From assembly GCA_045223835.1 (NCBI GenBank), contig JBGUZS010000152.1:1-14790 (forward strand): a stretch of DNA of 14,790 bases, given 5' to 3'. The DNA is from UBA1774 sp045223835. Its GTDB lineage: Bacteria > Bacillota > Clostridia > Oscillospirales > Oscillospiraceae. The position numbers and the translations under genes are program-made. Below the pieces are notes generated by a model. The model was given only the letters and a program-made list of their open reading frames with translations. It made no database searches and was not told the DNA's origin. Below, in pieces: positions 6,943 to 13,719 of the stretch (its first letter is position 1; every line of letters starts with the position of its first letter).

Positions 6943-8970
6943 TCACGCCCGGACGAGGTGCACAGGCGTGCGCCCGTCCAGATGTACTTGGAAAGCCAGC
7001 CTGCCCTCTGCATCTGCCTGCAGCCTCTGCCCGCTGTGCTCCTCAAGGTAGTCGCCGCCGGGGATAAGATTCTCCACGGTGAGCGCCTGGGGACCGGAGC
7101 CTTCCCCGTTGTACAGCACAAGGTCCAGATCCTCCCCGTGGCTCATGGCCTTGGCCACCAGCACCTGGGGAAAGTCGCAGCCTGTGAGCAGGGGTCCCGT
7201 GAAGGCGGTTTCGGCGGGGCCCCGGAGGACCATATCCTGCCAGTCTCCCTGCTGGAGGAAGCGGCCGATGGCGAAGTTTGCCATCACCACCAGGGGCACA
7301 TCCTTGAAGCGGAAGTACCGGGGATCCCTGCTGCGTTCCAGGAAAATGCTCTCCGCCCGGTGCAGCCCGTCCAGAATCTCCTTGTCCCCGTATTCCGCCG
7401 CCAGCATTTCCAGGTTGGACATGACCAGAGAGGGATTCTTCTTCTGGGTCGCCATATCAAAGATGTCCTCCCATTTCCGGCCTTTGATGTAGGTGACCCC
7501 GTCCCGCACTTCCAGGGCATGGCGGCGGAGGATCGCATAGTTTCGGCGGGCCAGACCGGGGAAGATGGGGGCGTACATCAGGTAGTTCTGCACATCCGCC
7601 ATGGGATCATAGCCCATCTGGCTTTCCGGGATGAAGCGCAGGCCGTAAATATCCTGCCGCCGCAGGGCGATGGAGCCCTCCGCCTCCACGAAATTGTCCG
7701 TCAGGTACTTGTACAGATCCTCCCAGATATCCTCGCAGTAATGGGTGCCATGGTCGCGGTCATAGATGAGCATGCCCAGGAGACCATAGGAATTGCAGAT
7801 GGGAAAGGCCACATGGGGCTCGCAGGGGATGAGCATGTAGGGGAATTCCTTCTCCTTGTATTGGCGGTAAAGGCATTCCACCGCCCCCTTGGCGCTGTAG
7901 TCGTAGCTGCGGGAGGGATCGTTTTTGAAGGGACGGAAGCGCAGCGCGCCCTCCTCCTCAAAGCAGCGGTCATGGGTCTGGGCGCCGTAGCCCGTAATGG
8001 TGGGGAGCATCCAGCCGGAGAGCATGATGTTCGCCCGCTTGATGGGATCCGGGTCCCAGTGCATGTAGCCGATCAGGTTCGTCTTTTTCCAATAGCCGCA
8101 GGTGCGCGGATCGGTAATGGCGTCCACGATGAAGCGCTGGGCCTGAGCCAGGTAACCCCGGAAATTCGGCACATACTTGCATTGCATCAGCAGGAGAGCA
8201 TAGCCGACGGTGGGGAACTGGTATCGGTTGTCCGTAAGCACAGGGCGCTTGAAGTGGTCAAAGCCGCTGAAATCCCCCAACTCCCGCACCGAAGCGTTCA
8301 GCAGCCAACGAGCCAGCTTCAGCTGGTCCTCATCCATCTCCCGCTCCTCCTGCTTCTCTGCGGCGGCCTTTGCAATGACTGCGTCCAGCTCCCGGATGGA
8401 TTCGTCAAAGTGCTCCAGCCGCTCCTGCCGCGCCGCGTAGATCAGCTTTTTCGTCTGATGCACCCGGTATTCATACCGCCCCCAGAGCAGAGCGGCGTCC
8501 GCGACAGCCAGGAGCCAGCCCCAGAAGGGCCAGAGCGTGTTGGGTGCGACGAGCCAGGACCCCAGCCCGGGCCGGGCCAGAAGGCCGCCCAGGATGCCGA
8601 TGAGCCAGAAACCCAGAATGCCGGCGGCAGTCCCATAAATATCCTGCCACCACATAGCCTTTTTCTTCCAGAGATACCAGGTGACGAAGAGGCCGAAGGC
8701 GATGGTCAGCACGCCGCCGCAGGCGATGAAGCCGCCCCCGGGGACGAAGCAGCCGAAGCCCATGGCCACCAGCTGCGGACTGACCTGGCCCCCGAAAAGC
8801 CGGATCAGGATGGGAATGAGACCCAGGATGCAGAGAAATCCATAGACCAGGCGGCTGCGCAGGGCCAGCCGGGCCATAGCTTCTCCGTTCAGGCGCCCGT
8901 TTTTCGGACCGGTGTCCTCGATCCGGGGAATCTCGGCATATCGCGCCGCCAGCTTTTCCACATGATTCAC
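6943..8970 (-). CDS. Membrane-anchored linalool dehydratase/isomerase (LinD)-like protein
   Basis: A 675-residue three-part protein. Residues 1-38 are hydrophilic. Four membrane helices follow at about 41-60, 78-101, 111-132 and 144-164. Basic residues (WKKK after helix 2, RYEYRVHQTKK after helix 4) put both ends inside, so the catalytic part should be cytoplasmic. Residues ~210-590 resemble the alpha/alpha-barrel of LinD from Castellaniella defragrans (Ldi family), which interconverts geraniol, linalool and myrcene. Shared blocks are DPIKRANIM (308-316; LinD DPIEKENIM) and PCEPHVAFPICNSYGLLGMLIYDRDHGTHY-like spacing at 382-411. Cys383 and Cys392 match LinD Cys171 and Cys180. The position of LinD His129 is Trp320 here. 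A beta-rich tail (~600-675) is extra. The GTG start has AGGGGG nine bases upstream. It is second in the operon. LinD sequence is recalled from memory; homology is likely, identical activity is not implied. Confidence 0.75.
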   Translation of the reverse strand: MNHVEKLAARYAEIPRIEDTGPKNGRLNGEAMARLALRSRLVYGFLCILGLIPILIRLFGGQVSPQLVAMGFGCFVPGGGFIACGGVLTIAFGLFVTWYLWKKKAMWWQDIYGTAAGILGFWLIGILGGLLARPGLGSWLVAPNTLWPFWGWLLAVADAALLWGRYEYRVHQTKKLIYAARQERLEHFDESIRELDAVIAKAAAEKQEEREMDEDQLKLARWLLNASVRELGDFSGFDHFKRPVLTDNRYQFPTVGYALLLMQCKYVPNFRGYLAQAQRFIVDAITDPRTCGYWKKTNLIGYMHWDPDPIKRANIMLSGWMLPTITGYGAQTHDRCFEEEGALRFRPFKNDPSRSYDYSAKGAVECLYRQYKEKEFPYMLIPCEPHVAFPICNSYGLLGMLIYDRDHGTHYCEDIWEDLYKYLTDNFVEAEGSIALRRQDIYGLRFIPESQMGYDPMADVQNYLMYAPIFPGLARRNYAILRRHALEVRDGVTYIKGRKWEDIFDMATQKKNPSLVMSNLEMLAAEYGDKEILDGLHRAESIFLERSRDPRYFRFKDVPLVVMANFAIGRFLQQGDWQDMVLRGPAETAFTGPLLTGCDFPQVLVAKAMSHGEDLDLVLYNGEGSGPQALTVENLIPGGDYLEEHSGQRLQADAEGRLAFQVHLDGRTPVHLVRA

Positions 8971-9015
8971 AGGAATATACCCCCTATCAACAACTGCCCG
9001 TTATGTCCGCAGGAC

Positions 9016-9044
9016 GGCGCTCACGACAGCCTGCCGCGAGCGCC
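9016..9044 (-). other. Intercistronic stem-loop after the binding-protein gene
   Basis: Two 14-base arms (9016-9029 and 9031-9044) pair almost end to end with two G-U pairs. It lies just after the binding-protein stop and before the LinD-like gene, with no U-tract. Such structures often protect the 3' end of binding-protein mRNA or act as leaky terminators, giving more binding protein than downstream enzymes. Confidence 0.55.
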
Positions 9045-9059
9045 GCCCGATATCCTGTC

Positions 9060-10823
9060 TTATTGCTTTGCCAGGTAGTTCTGGTAAGCCTCGGTATAGA
9101 TCGCCTCGCCCTCGGCCAGATTCAGGGCGTACATGGTTTCAAGGTAATTGTCCCATTCGCTCATCGGCGCATCGCCGGTGGCGAAGATGGGGATCTGCTC
9201 GGAGATATAGGTATTCAGATCCGTGCACAGGGAGAGGAATTCCCGGGACTGCTCCGCATCCAGCGAGGCGGCCAGGGGCCATTCATACGCCCCGTCGTAA
9301 GTGTATTCGTGTACCTGCCAGGACACCAGCGGGAAATAGGGCCGGGCGTCGTCGAAGGCATACTGCACCTCCACGCCCGCCAGGCCATGGTCGGAGAAGC
9401 GGTTCATAGCCCACATGGTCATGCACCAGGAGGTGGGGCAGCCGTAGGGGTTCTGCAGGACGAAGTCCGTAAGCTCCCGCTCTCCCGAATCATTGTAATC
9501 CCAGGTCAGGCCCTGGATGCCCCAGGTGGCAAAGTCGGACCCGGAGGGAGAATAGCGCCAGTCGCACCAGCTGACCACCAGGGGGATATCCTCGCAGCCG
9601 GCGCTGATCCCGCAGCCCCCATAGAAGCGCTGGGAAGCGTCGTTGCCCAGGTGCAGCACCTGACCTTCGTAGAGCACGGGCTTGTGCAGGGGATGGATGG
9701 AGGCGTTGGGGTCCTGGATCATGGGCAGATAGCTGGAGATTTCGTCCACAGCGATGGAGAGCACGCCGGTCTTGTTGGCGTAAACATTTTCCTTGAAATC
9801 CCAGGAATCACCGGTGCCCCAGTTGGGATCCACGAAGCCCCGGGCGAAGAACTCCCGGTACATCTCCACATAGGCCTTGGCGTCGTCGTTGCGGAACTGG
9901 AATTCCGCTTTTCCCTCCTTCACCGCGGCGCCGGGAAACTCACCCACCATGGTATAGAAATCGTAGCAGGCGAAGTAATGGTTGGTATCCAGCACGCTGC
10001 CAAAGGCCACCAGCGGGTAAATTGCCGTGTCGATCTGTGATTTGAAGGCTTCCAGCATATCCATGAAATCATCCACCGTGCGGATATCGTCCACCTTCAT
10101 TCCCAGCTTATCCAGCCAGTCCTCCCGGACCATGTAGGTGGTAGCGGGCAGGGGCTGGTCCATAACGCTCCAGAATTTCAGGATGTGGGTCTTGTCCAGG
10201 TAGATGGAGTCATGCAGACGCATATCATCCGGAGCCATTTTGTTCGCAACGTACATGTAGTTGGGGCAGTATTCCTTATAATCGTAAATGTTGATGAAAT
10301 AGTTGTCCTCGATGGCGCTGAGGGCAGTGCCGGGATAATAGGTATCCGGATGGGTCATAATGTCCCGCAGGTCCTCGGAGGCGAGGAGCACGGCAAAGTT
10401 CGTCGCCATATCCACAGAGGAGACGATATCATAGTGGATATGTACGCCGGTACGGTTTTCCTGCTCCACGATGAACTCATTCTTGTTGTAATCCGGGTCT
10501 CCCAGGAACTGGGGGAACCAGACCGTGGTCCAACAAGAGAAAACCGCATCGGAATCGGAGAGAGGGAGGGTGTACTCATAGGGCGCATCCGGCGCGCCGT
10601 CAGCGTCCACCTTCACCTTGCCCGGCGCCAGATTGGAAATGCCGCCGGCTGGGGGCGCTTCCGTTGCGGCTGCGGTTGGGGCGGGCGTGGCCTCTGCAGG
10701 CTTTGCCGTGGCGGCCGGCTCGGCGCTGGCCTGCGCATCCCCGTTCCCGGCAGGCTGTCCGCAGCCGGAAAACAGACTGATCACCAATAGCAGAGCCATA
10801 CCCAGAATCAGAATCTTTCTCAT
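9060..10823 (-). CDS. Extracellular solute-binding lipoprotein (ABC-transporter type)
   Basis: A 587-residue secreted lipoprotein. MRKILILGMALLLVISLFSGC is a lipoprotein signal peptide with lipobox FSGC and lipidated Cys21. A long Ala/Pro/Thr tether (about 22-62) follows. The large mature domain has the look of the long family 1 binding proteins paired with LplB/YtcP-type permeases: an early strand block ending FPQFLGDPDYNKNEF, a TGVHIHYDIV strand, and the MVREDWLDKLGM element typical of the hinge region. The start at 10823 is preferred over the upstream in-frame ATG at 10874, because that one lies across the promoter, whereas AAAGGAGC precedes this one. It is the first gene of the operon. 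No ABC permease or ATPase lies in this window, so it either uses a transporter encoded elsewhere or acts as a surface receptor. The ligand is unknown. Confidence 0.85.
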   Translation of the reverse strand: MRKILILGMALLLVISLFSGCGQPAGNGDAQASAEPAATAKPAEATPAPTAAATEAPPAGGISNLAPGKVKVDADGAPDAPYEYTLPLSDSDAVFSCWTTVWFPQFLGDPDYNKNEFIVEQENRTGVHIHYDIVSSVDMATNFAVLLASEDLRDIMTHPDTYYPGTALSAIEDNYFINIYDYKEYCPNYMYVANKMAPDDMRLHDSIYLDKTHILKFWSVMDQPLPATTYMVREDWLDKLGMKVDDIRTVDDFMDMLEAFKSQIDTAIYPLVAFGSVLDTNHYFACYDFYTMVGEFPGAAVKEGKAEFQFRNDDAKAYVEMYREFFARGFVDPNWGTGDSWDFKENVYANKTGVLSIAVDEISSYLPMIQDPNASIHPLHKPVLYEGQVLHLGNDASQRFYGGCGISAGCEDIPLVVSWCDWRYSPSGSDFATWGIQGLTWDYNDSGERELTDFVLQNPYGCPTSWCMTMWAMNRFSDHGLAGVEVQYAFDDARPYFPLVSWQVHEYTYDGAYEWPLAASLDAEQSREFLSLCTDLNTYISEQIPIFATGDAPMSEWDNYLETMYALNLAEGEAIYTEAYQNYLAKQ

Positions 10824-10869
10824 GAAAAAGCTCCTTTCCCAATGGATTATGCGGATTCGGTACGACAAC

Positions 10870-10898
10870 AGCATAATACATCGTTAAAGAAGCGTCAA
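10870..10898 (-). promoter_or_regulatory. Promoter of the binding-protein/LinD/flavoprotein operon
   Basis: On the minus strand TTGACG (10893-10898), a 17-base spacer, then TATGCT (10870-10875), about 45 bases ahead of the binding-protein start. This rules out the longer reading frame of that gene and shows the operon can be transcribed separately from the LysR gene upstream. Confidence 0.65.
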
Positions 10899-10905
10899 TA
10901 AAACG

Positions 10906-10943
10906 TAATTAATTATACATGGTGTAGCGGTAAAGCTACGCTA
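10906..10943. promoter_or_regulatory. Dyads upstream of the operon promoter (candidate LysR site)
   Basis: Two symmetric elements lie between the LysR stop and the -35 box: the perfect 10-bp palindrome TAATTAATTA (10906-10915), and GTAGC-N6-GCTAC (10924-10939), which is also readable as TAGCG-N9-CGCTA (10925-10943). They sit roughly 8 to 50 bases upstream of the -35 box, where LysR regulators usually bind as activators. Binding is inferred. Confidence 0.45.
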
Positions 10944-10960
10944 ATGAAGAGGGGACCTCC

Positions 10961-11872
10961 TCAGCCGGGGGTTTCTCCGGGAACATGGTAGGCTTGGGCA
11001 AAGCGCTCCCGCAGGGGCTCCAGGTCCATGGTGCTGATGAAATCATGGAGCAGGTTGAAGGCGCGGCCATGGGGCAGCAGATCATTCCAAAGCAGATAGG
11101 TGTGGGCCTTCAGGGAGGGGGTGAAGGGGATCGTGCGCAGCTCCGGCCATTCCGCCGTCAGCTCCGTGGGCAGCACCGAATAGGCATAGTTTTGGGAGAC
11201 AGCCATATAGATCATATCCAGCTTCCTGGTGGAGAGGACCTTGTTGTCCAAAGGATAAAAGGGCTGGGGCAGGTTATCGAACACCGCCAGGGGCAGATCC
11301 GCGCAGTCCCCAACGGCGACGCTCGCCCGGTCCAGCCGCGCGCCGGGAGGCATGCAGAGCACCCATTCCACGTCGTACAGCAGCTGCCTGCGAATCGCCT
11401 TGGGGTGGGGGAACTGGTCCAGCAGTATGGGGGCGATGGCCATATCCACGCTGCCATTCTCCAGCACGCGCAGGGTATCCTCCGCCTGAATGCCCACAAC
11501 GGAGACGAAGATATCGGGATGGAGCAGGAAAAAAGGGGTGATGATCTGCTGAAAGTACCAGCTTCCGCCGGAATTCAGCACGCCGATCTTCACCTGCCGG
11601 TTTGTGGTCAGGCTGTCGTCGCGGCGCAGACGGCCGACGGTTTCCTTCAGGGCGGAACGGCAGGCATTGAGCAGATCATACATCACCGCTCCCTGCTTCG
11701 TCGGGCTGATGCCGTTGCCCGTACGGGTGAACAGGAGGAAGCCCAGCTCATTCTCCAGTTCGCTGAGGGCCCTGGAGATCACCGGCCTGGAGACATACAG
11801 CTGCTCCGCAGCCCGGGCAACGCTTCGAAGCTCATAGGCGGCAAGGTAGTATTGGATCTGTTTGATGGTCAT
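10961..11872 (-). CDS. LysR-family transcriptional regulator
   Basis: A 303-residue LysR protein of normal length. The winged helix-turn-helix is at 3-61: MTIKQIQYYLAAYELRSVA, AAEQLYVSRPVISRALSELE (recognition helix about 27-40), then LGFLLFTRTGNGISPTKQG. The helix linker is at about 62-90. The effector domain (~95-295) starts KIGVLNSGGSWYFQ and includes the typical GSVDMAIAP. The start at 11872 has GGAGG eight bases upstream; the longer frame from 11971 is rejected because it begins in the -35 box of this gene's promoter. The gene lies directly upstream of, and in the same direction as, the binding-protein operon, and is the obvious candidate regulator. The recognition helix reads SRPVISRAL rather than the common SQPAVSxxI. 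The inducer is unknown, perhaps the operon's substrate. Confidence 0.93.
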   Translation of the reverse strand: MTIKQIQYYLAAYELRSVARAAEQLYVSRPVISRALSELENELGFLLFTRTGNGISPTKQGAVMYDLLNACRSALKETVGRLRRDDSLTTNRQVKIGVLNSGGSWYFQQIITPFFLLHPDIFVSVVGIQAEDTLRVLENGSVDMAIAPILLDQFPHPKAIRRQLLYDVEWVLCMPPGARLDRASVAVGDCADLPLAVFDNLPQPFYPLDNKVLSTRKLDMIYMAVSQNYAYSVLPTELTAEWPELRTIPFTPSLKAHTYLLWNDLLPHGRAFNLLHDFISTMDLEPLRERFAQAYHVPGETPG

Positions 11873-11941
11873 ATGGCATGCCTCCTTCATCCAAGCCCGT
11901 TTCCCGATGCCGTTCTGTCCAATAAAAAACACCCTGTTTTC

Positions 11942-11971
11942 AACATAGCAAATCGCTTCCGTCTTTGTCAA
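11942..11971 (-). promoter_or_regulatory. Promoter of the LysR gene
   Basis: On the minus strand TTGACA (11966-11971), an 18-base spacer, then TATGTT (11942-11947), about 70 bases before the LysR start codon. Confidence 0.65.
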
Positions 11972-12014
11972 TGCATTCCGCAGGGCCGCACCCCTTGACT
12001 ATTTGAAAAATACA

Positions 12015-12069
12015 GTTAGGTACCTTGACAAAACGGACGGAACGGTGTATGCTCCTTATCGTTAGGTAC
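12015..12069 (+). repeat. GTTAGGTAC direct repeats flanking the MarR promoter
   Basis: GTTAGGTAC occurs at 12015-12023, just ahead of the -35 box, and again at 12061-12069, at the expected transcription start. The first copy extends to the palindrome AGGTACCT (12018-12025). Their placement suits autorepression by the MarR protein encoded downstream. This is inferred from position. Confidence 0.5.
12025..12053 (+). promoter_or_regulatory. Promoter of the MarR gene
   Basis: TTGACA (12025-12030), a 17-base spacer, then TATGCT (12048-12053). It points away from the LysR promoter. The leader is about 80 bases. Confidence 0.7.
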
Positions 12070-12142
12070 AGAAACAATTATACGGCGGCTGTGGGCGCTG
12101 AGCAGCGCGGCAGGACCGCCGCAGTCCGGAAGGAGGAACATA

Positions 12143-12859
12143 TTGCATTACCGCGAAATGAACGAACCCCGTTGGGGGAAAGGGGAAAGAGCTTATGCCG
12201 CGCCGGAGGATACGGGGTCGCCGGAGGCGCCTCGTCATTCCTGCCGGAGAAGCGGGGAAGAACACTGGGAAGGACGGAGTGGGCCGCACTGCCCGGAACA
12301 TCCCCATGAGGAATTCCGCAGCGGCGAATGGGAGCGCCGTCCGGAGGACCGGCGGCGGGAGGAGCATGACCGCCCCGTGCCTCATGGGCCGGGAACGGCC
12401 CTGGGCAAGCTGGCCCTCTGCGGGAGGCTGGCGGAGCAGCACCGGGGAAGGCGGCGGGGGCAGATGCATATCCTGCGCATCCTGGAGGAAAACGGGAGCA
12501 TGAGCCAGCGGGTGCTCCAGGAGCTGCTGCAGATCCAGCCCGGCTCCATGAGCGAGATCGCCGCCAAGCTGGAGGCGGGGGGCCTGATCCGGCGGGAGCG
12601 CAGCGAGGAGGATAAACGCCGGGTGACCGTCTCCATCACCGAAAAGGGGAAGGAGACCCTTGCGGCCCTTCCCCAGGGCGCGCCGGATACGCTGGAGCCT
12701 CTGACGGAGGAGGAGCAGAAGCTCCTGACGGAGCTGCTGGATAAGCTGATCGACGCCTGGGGCGCGGAACGCCGCGGTCCCCGCCGCGGCGGCTTTGGCC
12801 CGGACAGGGGGCCCTGGGGTCCCCGTCCGCCGATGCGGAGAGGGCCCGAGCGCCTCTGA
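12143..12859 (+). CDS. MarR-family regulator with charged N- and C-terminal extensions
   Basis: A 238-residue protein, well above the usual ~150 for MarR. The winged helix domain covers about 105-178: RGQMHILRILEENGSMSQRV, then LQIQPGSMSEIAAKLEAGGLIRRERSEEDKRR (recognition helix and wing), then VSITEKGKE. A dimerisation helix follows at about 187-207. The first ~80 residues are highly charged and low in complexity, with His/Cys groups (HSC at 32-34, HCPEHPHEE at 49-57) that could bind metal. The last ~30 are Arg/Gly/Pro-rich. The start is a TTG, chosen because AAGGAGG lies six bases before it; an ATG five codons later has no good site. A terminator follows immediately, so it is transcribed alone. 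No exporter or target gene adjoins it on the same strand. It is probably autoregulated. The effector is unknown. Confidence 0.88.
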   Translation: MHYREMNEPRWGKGERAYAAPEDTGSPEAPRHSCRRSGEEHWEGRSGPHCPEHPHEEFRSGEWERRPEDRRREEHDRPVPHGPGTALGKLALCGRLAEQHRGRRRGQMHILRILEENGSMSQRVLQELLQIQPGSMSEIAAKLEAGGLIRRERSEEDKRRVTVSITEKGKETLAALPQGAPDTLEPLTEEEQKLLTELLDKLIDAWGAERRGPRRGGFGPDRGPWGPRPPMRRGPERL

Positions 12860-12867
12860 ACTCCGGT

Positions 12868-12899
12868 CTCAGCGCCCGTGGGATCCCGCGGGCGCTGAG
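12868..12899 (+). terminator. Terminator after the MarR gene
   Basis: CTCAGCGCCCG (12868-12878) pairs perfectly with CGGGCGCTGAG (12889-12899), followed by TTTGCCCTATT. It starts eight bases after the MarR stop and isolates it from the next operon. Confidence 0.8.
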
Positions 12900-12910
12900 T
12901 TTGCCCTATT

Positions 12911-12933
12911 AATTTATCGTATTACGATAAATT
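12911..12933. promoter_or_regulatory. 23-bp perfect palindrome, operator of the DUF2975 operon
   Basis: AATTTATCGTA (12911-12921) and TACGATAAATT (12923-12933) are exact reverse complements around a single T. It lies four bases upstream of the -35 box. It is AT-rich in GC-rich surroundings and lacks a U-tract, so a protein-binding operator is more likely than a terminator. The likely binder is the HTH_26 protein of the same operon. Confidence 0.7.
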
Positions 12934-12937
12934 ATCA

Positions 12938-12966
12938 TTGACAAACAGAAAATTTTCCGCTATGAT
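12938..12966 (+). promoter_or_regulatory. Promoter of the DUF2975/HTH_26 operon
   Basis: TTGACA (12938-12943), a 17-base spacer, then TATGAT (12961-12966). It is nearly consensus and gives a leader of about 20 bases before the first start codon. Confidence 0.85.
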
Positions 12967-12992
12967 GAAGCCACTGAAACAGGAGGTGCGCC

Positions 12993-13472
12993 ATGGAACA
13001 AAAATCGCTTTCCAAGTGGCTGAAGCTGGTCCTGCTGGGCATGGGGATCTGTGGTCTGGTGGTCTATCTGTTGATTATCCCCGGCTATGGGGTCAGTCTT
13101 CGCGCCCAGTATCCCGAGTTTGCAAACCGGTATTGGCCCTGGCTCCTTTTCCTCTGGGTCTCCGGCGTGCCCTGCTATATCGCCCTGGCCCTGGGGTGGC
13201 GGATTGCCGTAAACATCGGGCGGGACGCCTCCTTTTCCCTGGCGAACGCCCGGTATCTCCGGGCCGTCTCCCTCCTGGCGGCGGGGGACGCCGCCTATTT
13301 CTTCCTGGGGAACCTGGTCCTGCTCTTCCTGAATATGAGCCATCCCGGGGTGACCCTGCTGAGCCTGCTGGTGGTCTTCGCCGGGGCGGCGGTGGCGGTG
13401 GCGGCCGCAGCCCTGTCCCATCTGGTGCGGAAGGCCGCCCTGCTGCAGGAAGAAAACGACCTGACGATCTGA
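12993..13472 (+). CDS. DUF2975 family membrane protein
   Basis: A 159-residue integral membrane protein with four helices at about 12-30, 48-69, 90-113 and 118-142. It ends in the family hallmark LLQEENDLTI just after the last helix. DUF2975 proteins are nearly always encoded next to a small HTH_26 (YozG-like) regulator, as here, and their function is unknown. AGGAGG stands seven bases before the ATG. It is the first gene of a four-gene rightward operon driven by a consensus promoter with an adjacent palindrome. The next gene begins 13 bases after its stop. A role as membrane sensor or anchor for the paired regulator is plausible but unproven. Confidence 0.9.
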   Translation: MEQKSLSKWLKLVLLGMGICGLVVYLLIIPGYGVSLRAQYPEFANRYWPWLLFLWVSGVPCYIALALGWRIAVNIGRDASFSLANARYLRAVSLLAAGDAAYFFLGNLVLLFLNMSHPGVTLLSLLVVFAGAAVAVAAAALSHLVRKAALLQEENDLTI

Positions 13473-13485
13473 GGGGGGGCGGAGC

Positions 13486-13719
13486 ATGGAAGGCGAGATC
13501 ATTTTCAATATCGACGTGATGCTGGCCCGGCGGAAGATGAGCCTGACGGAGCTTTCGGAGAAGGTGGGCATCACCATGGCCAACATGTCCATCCTGAAAA
13601 CCGGCAAGGCCAAGGCCATCCGGGTCTCCACCCTGGCGAAGCTCTGCGCCGCCCTGGACTGCCAGCCCGGGGACCTGCTGGAATACCGGGGGCCGGAAAA
13701 GCCGGAGGAAGCGCCGTGA
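13486..13719 (+). CDS. HTH_26 (YozG-like) Cro/CI-type regulator
   Basis: A 77-residue DNA-binding protein almost identical in layout to the HTH_26 family. It has IIFNIDVMLARRKMSLTELS (helices 1-2), EKVGITMANMSILKTGKAKAIR (recognition region) and STLAKLCAALDCQPGDLLEY (the family's characteristic end). These proteins accompany DUF2975 proteins. The short charged tail overlaps the start of the next gene: the GTGA at 13716-13719 is both its stop and the next start, so translation is coupled. The probable target is the palindrome at 12911-12933. Whether it represses or activates cannot be told; a site just upstream of -35 would fit either. Confidence 0.92.
   Translation: MEGEIIFNIDVMLARRKMSLTELSEKVGITMANMSILKTGKAKAIRVSTLAKLCAALDCQPGDLLEYRGPEKPEEAP

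Noticed and set aside
6904..9078. 724-codon plus-strand open frame
   Set aside because: Antisense to the LinD-like gene, with no recognisable fold and a biased composition.
10824..10874. 17-residue N-terminal extension of the binding protein
   Set aside because: The upstream ATG overlaps the -10 box of the operon promoter, and the extension would spoil the lipoprotein signal peptide.
11873..11971. 33-residue N-terminal extension of LysR
   Set aside because: It begins within the -35 box, and GGAGG stands correctly before the internal ATG that opens the normal LysR fold.
10985..11998. 337-codon plus-strand open frame
   Set aside because: Antisense shadow of the LysR gene.
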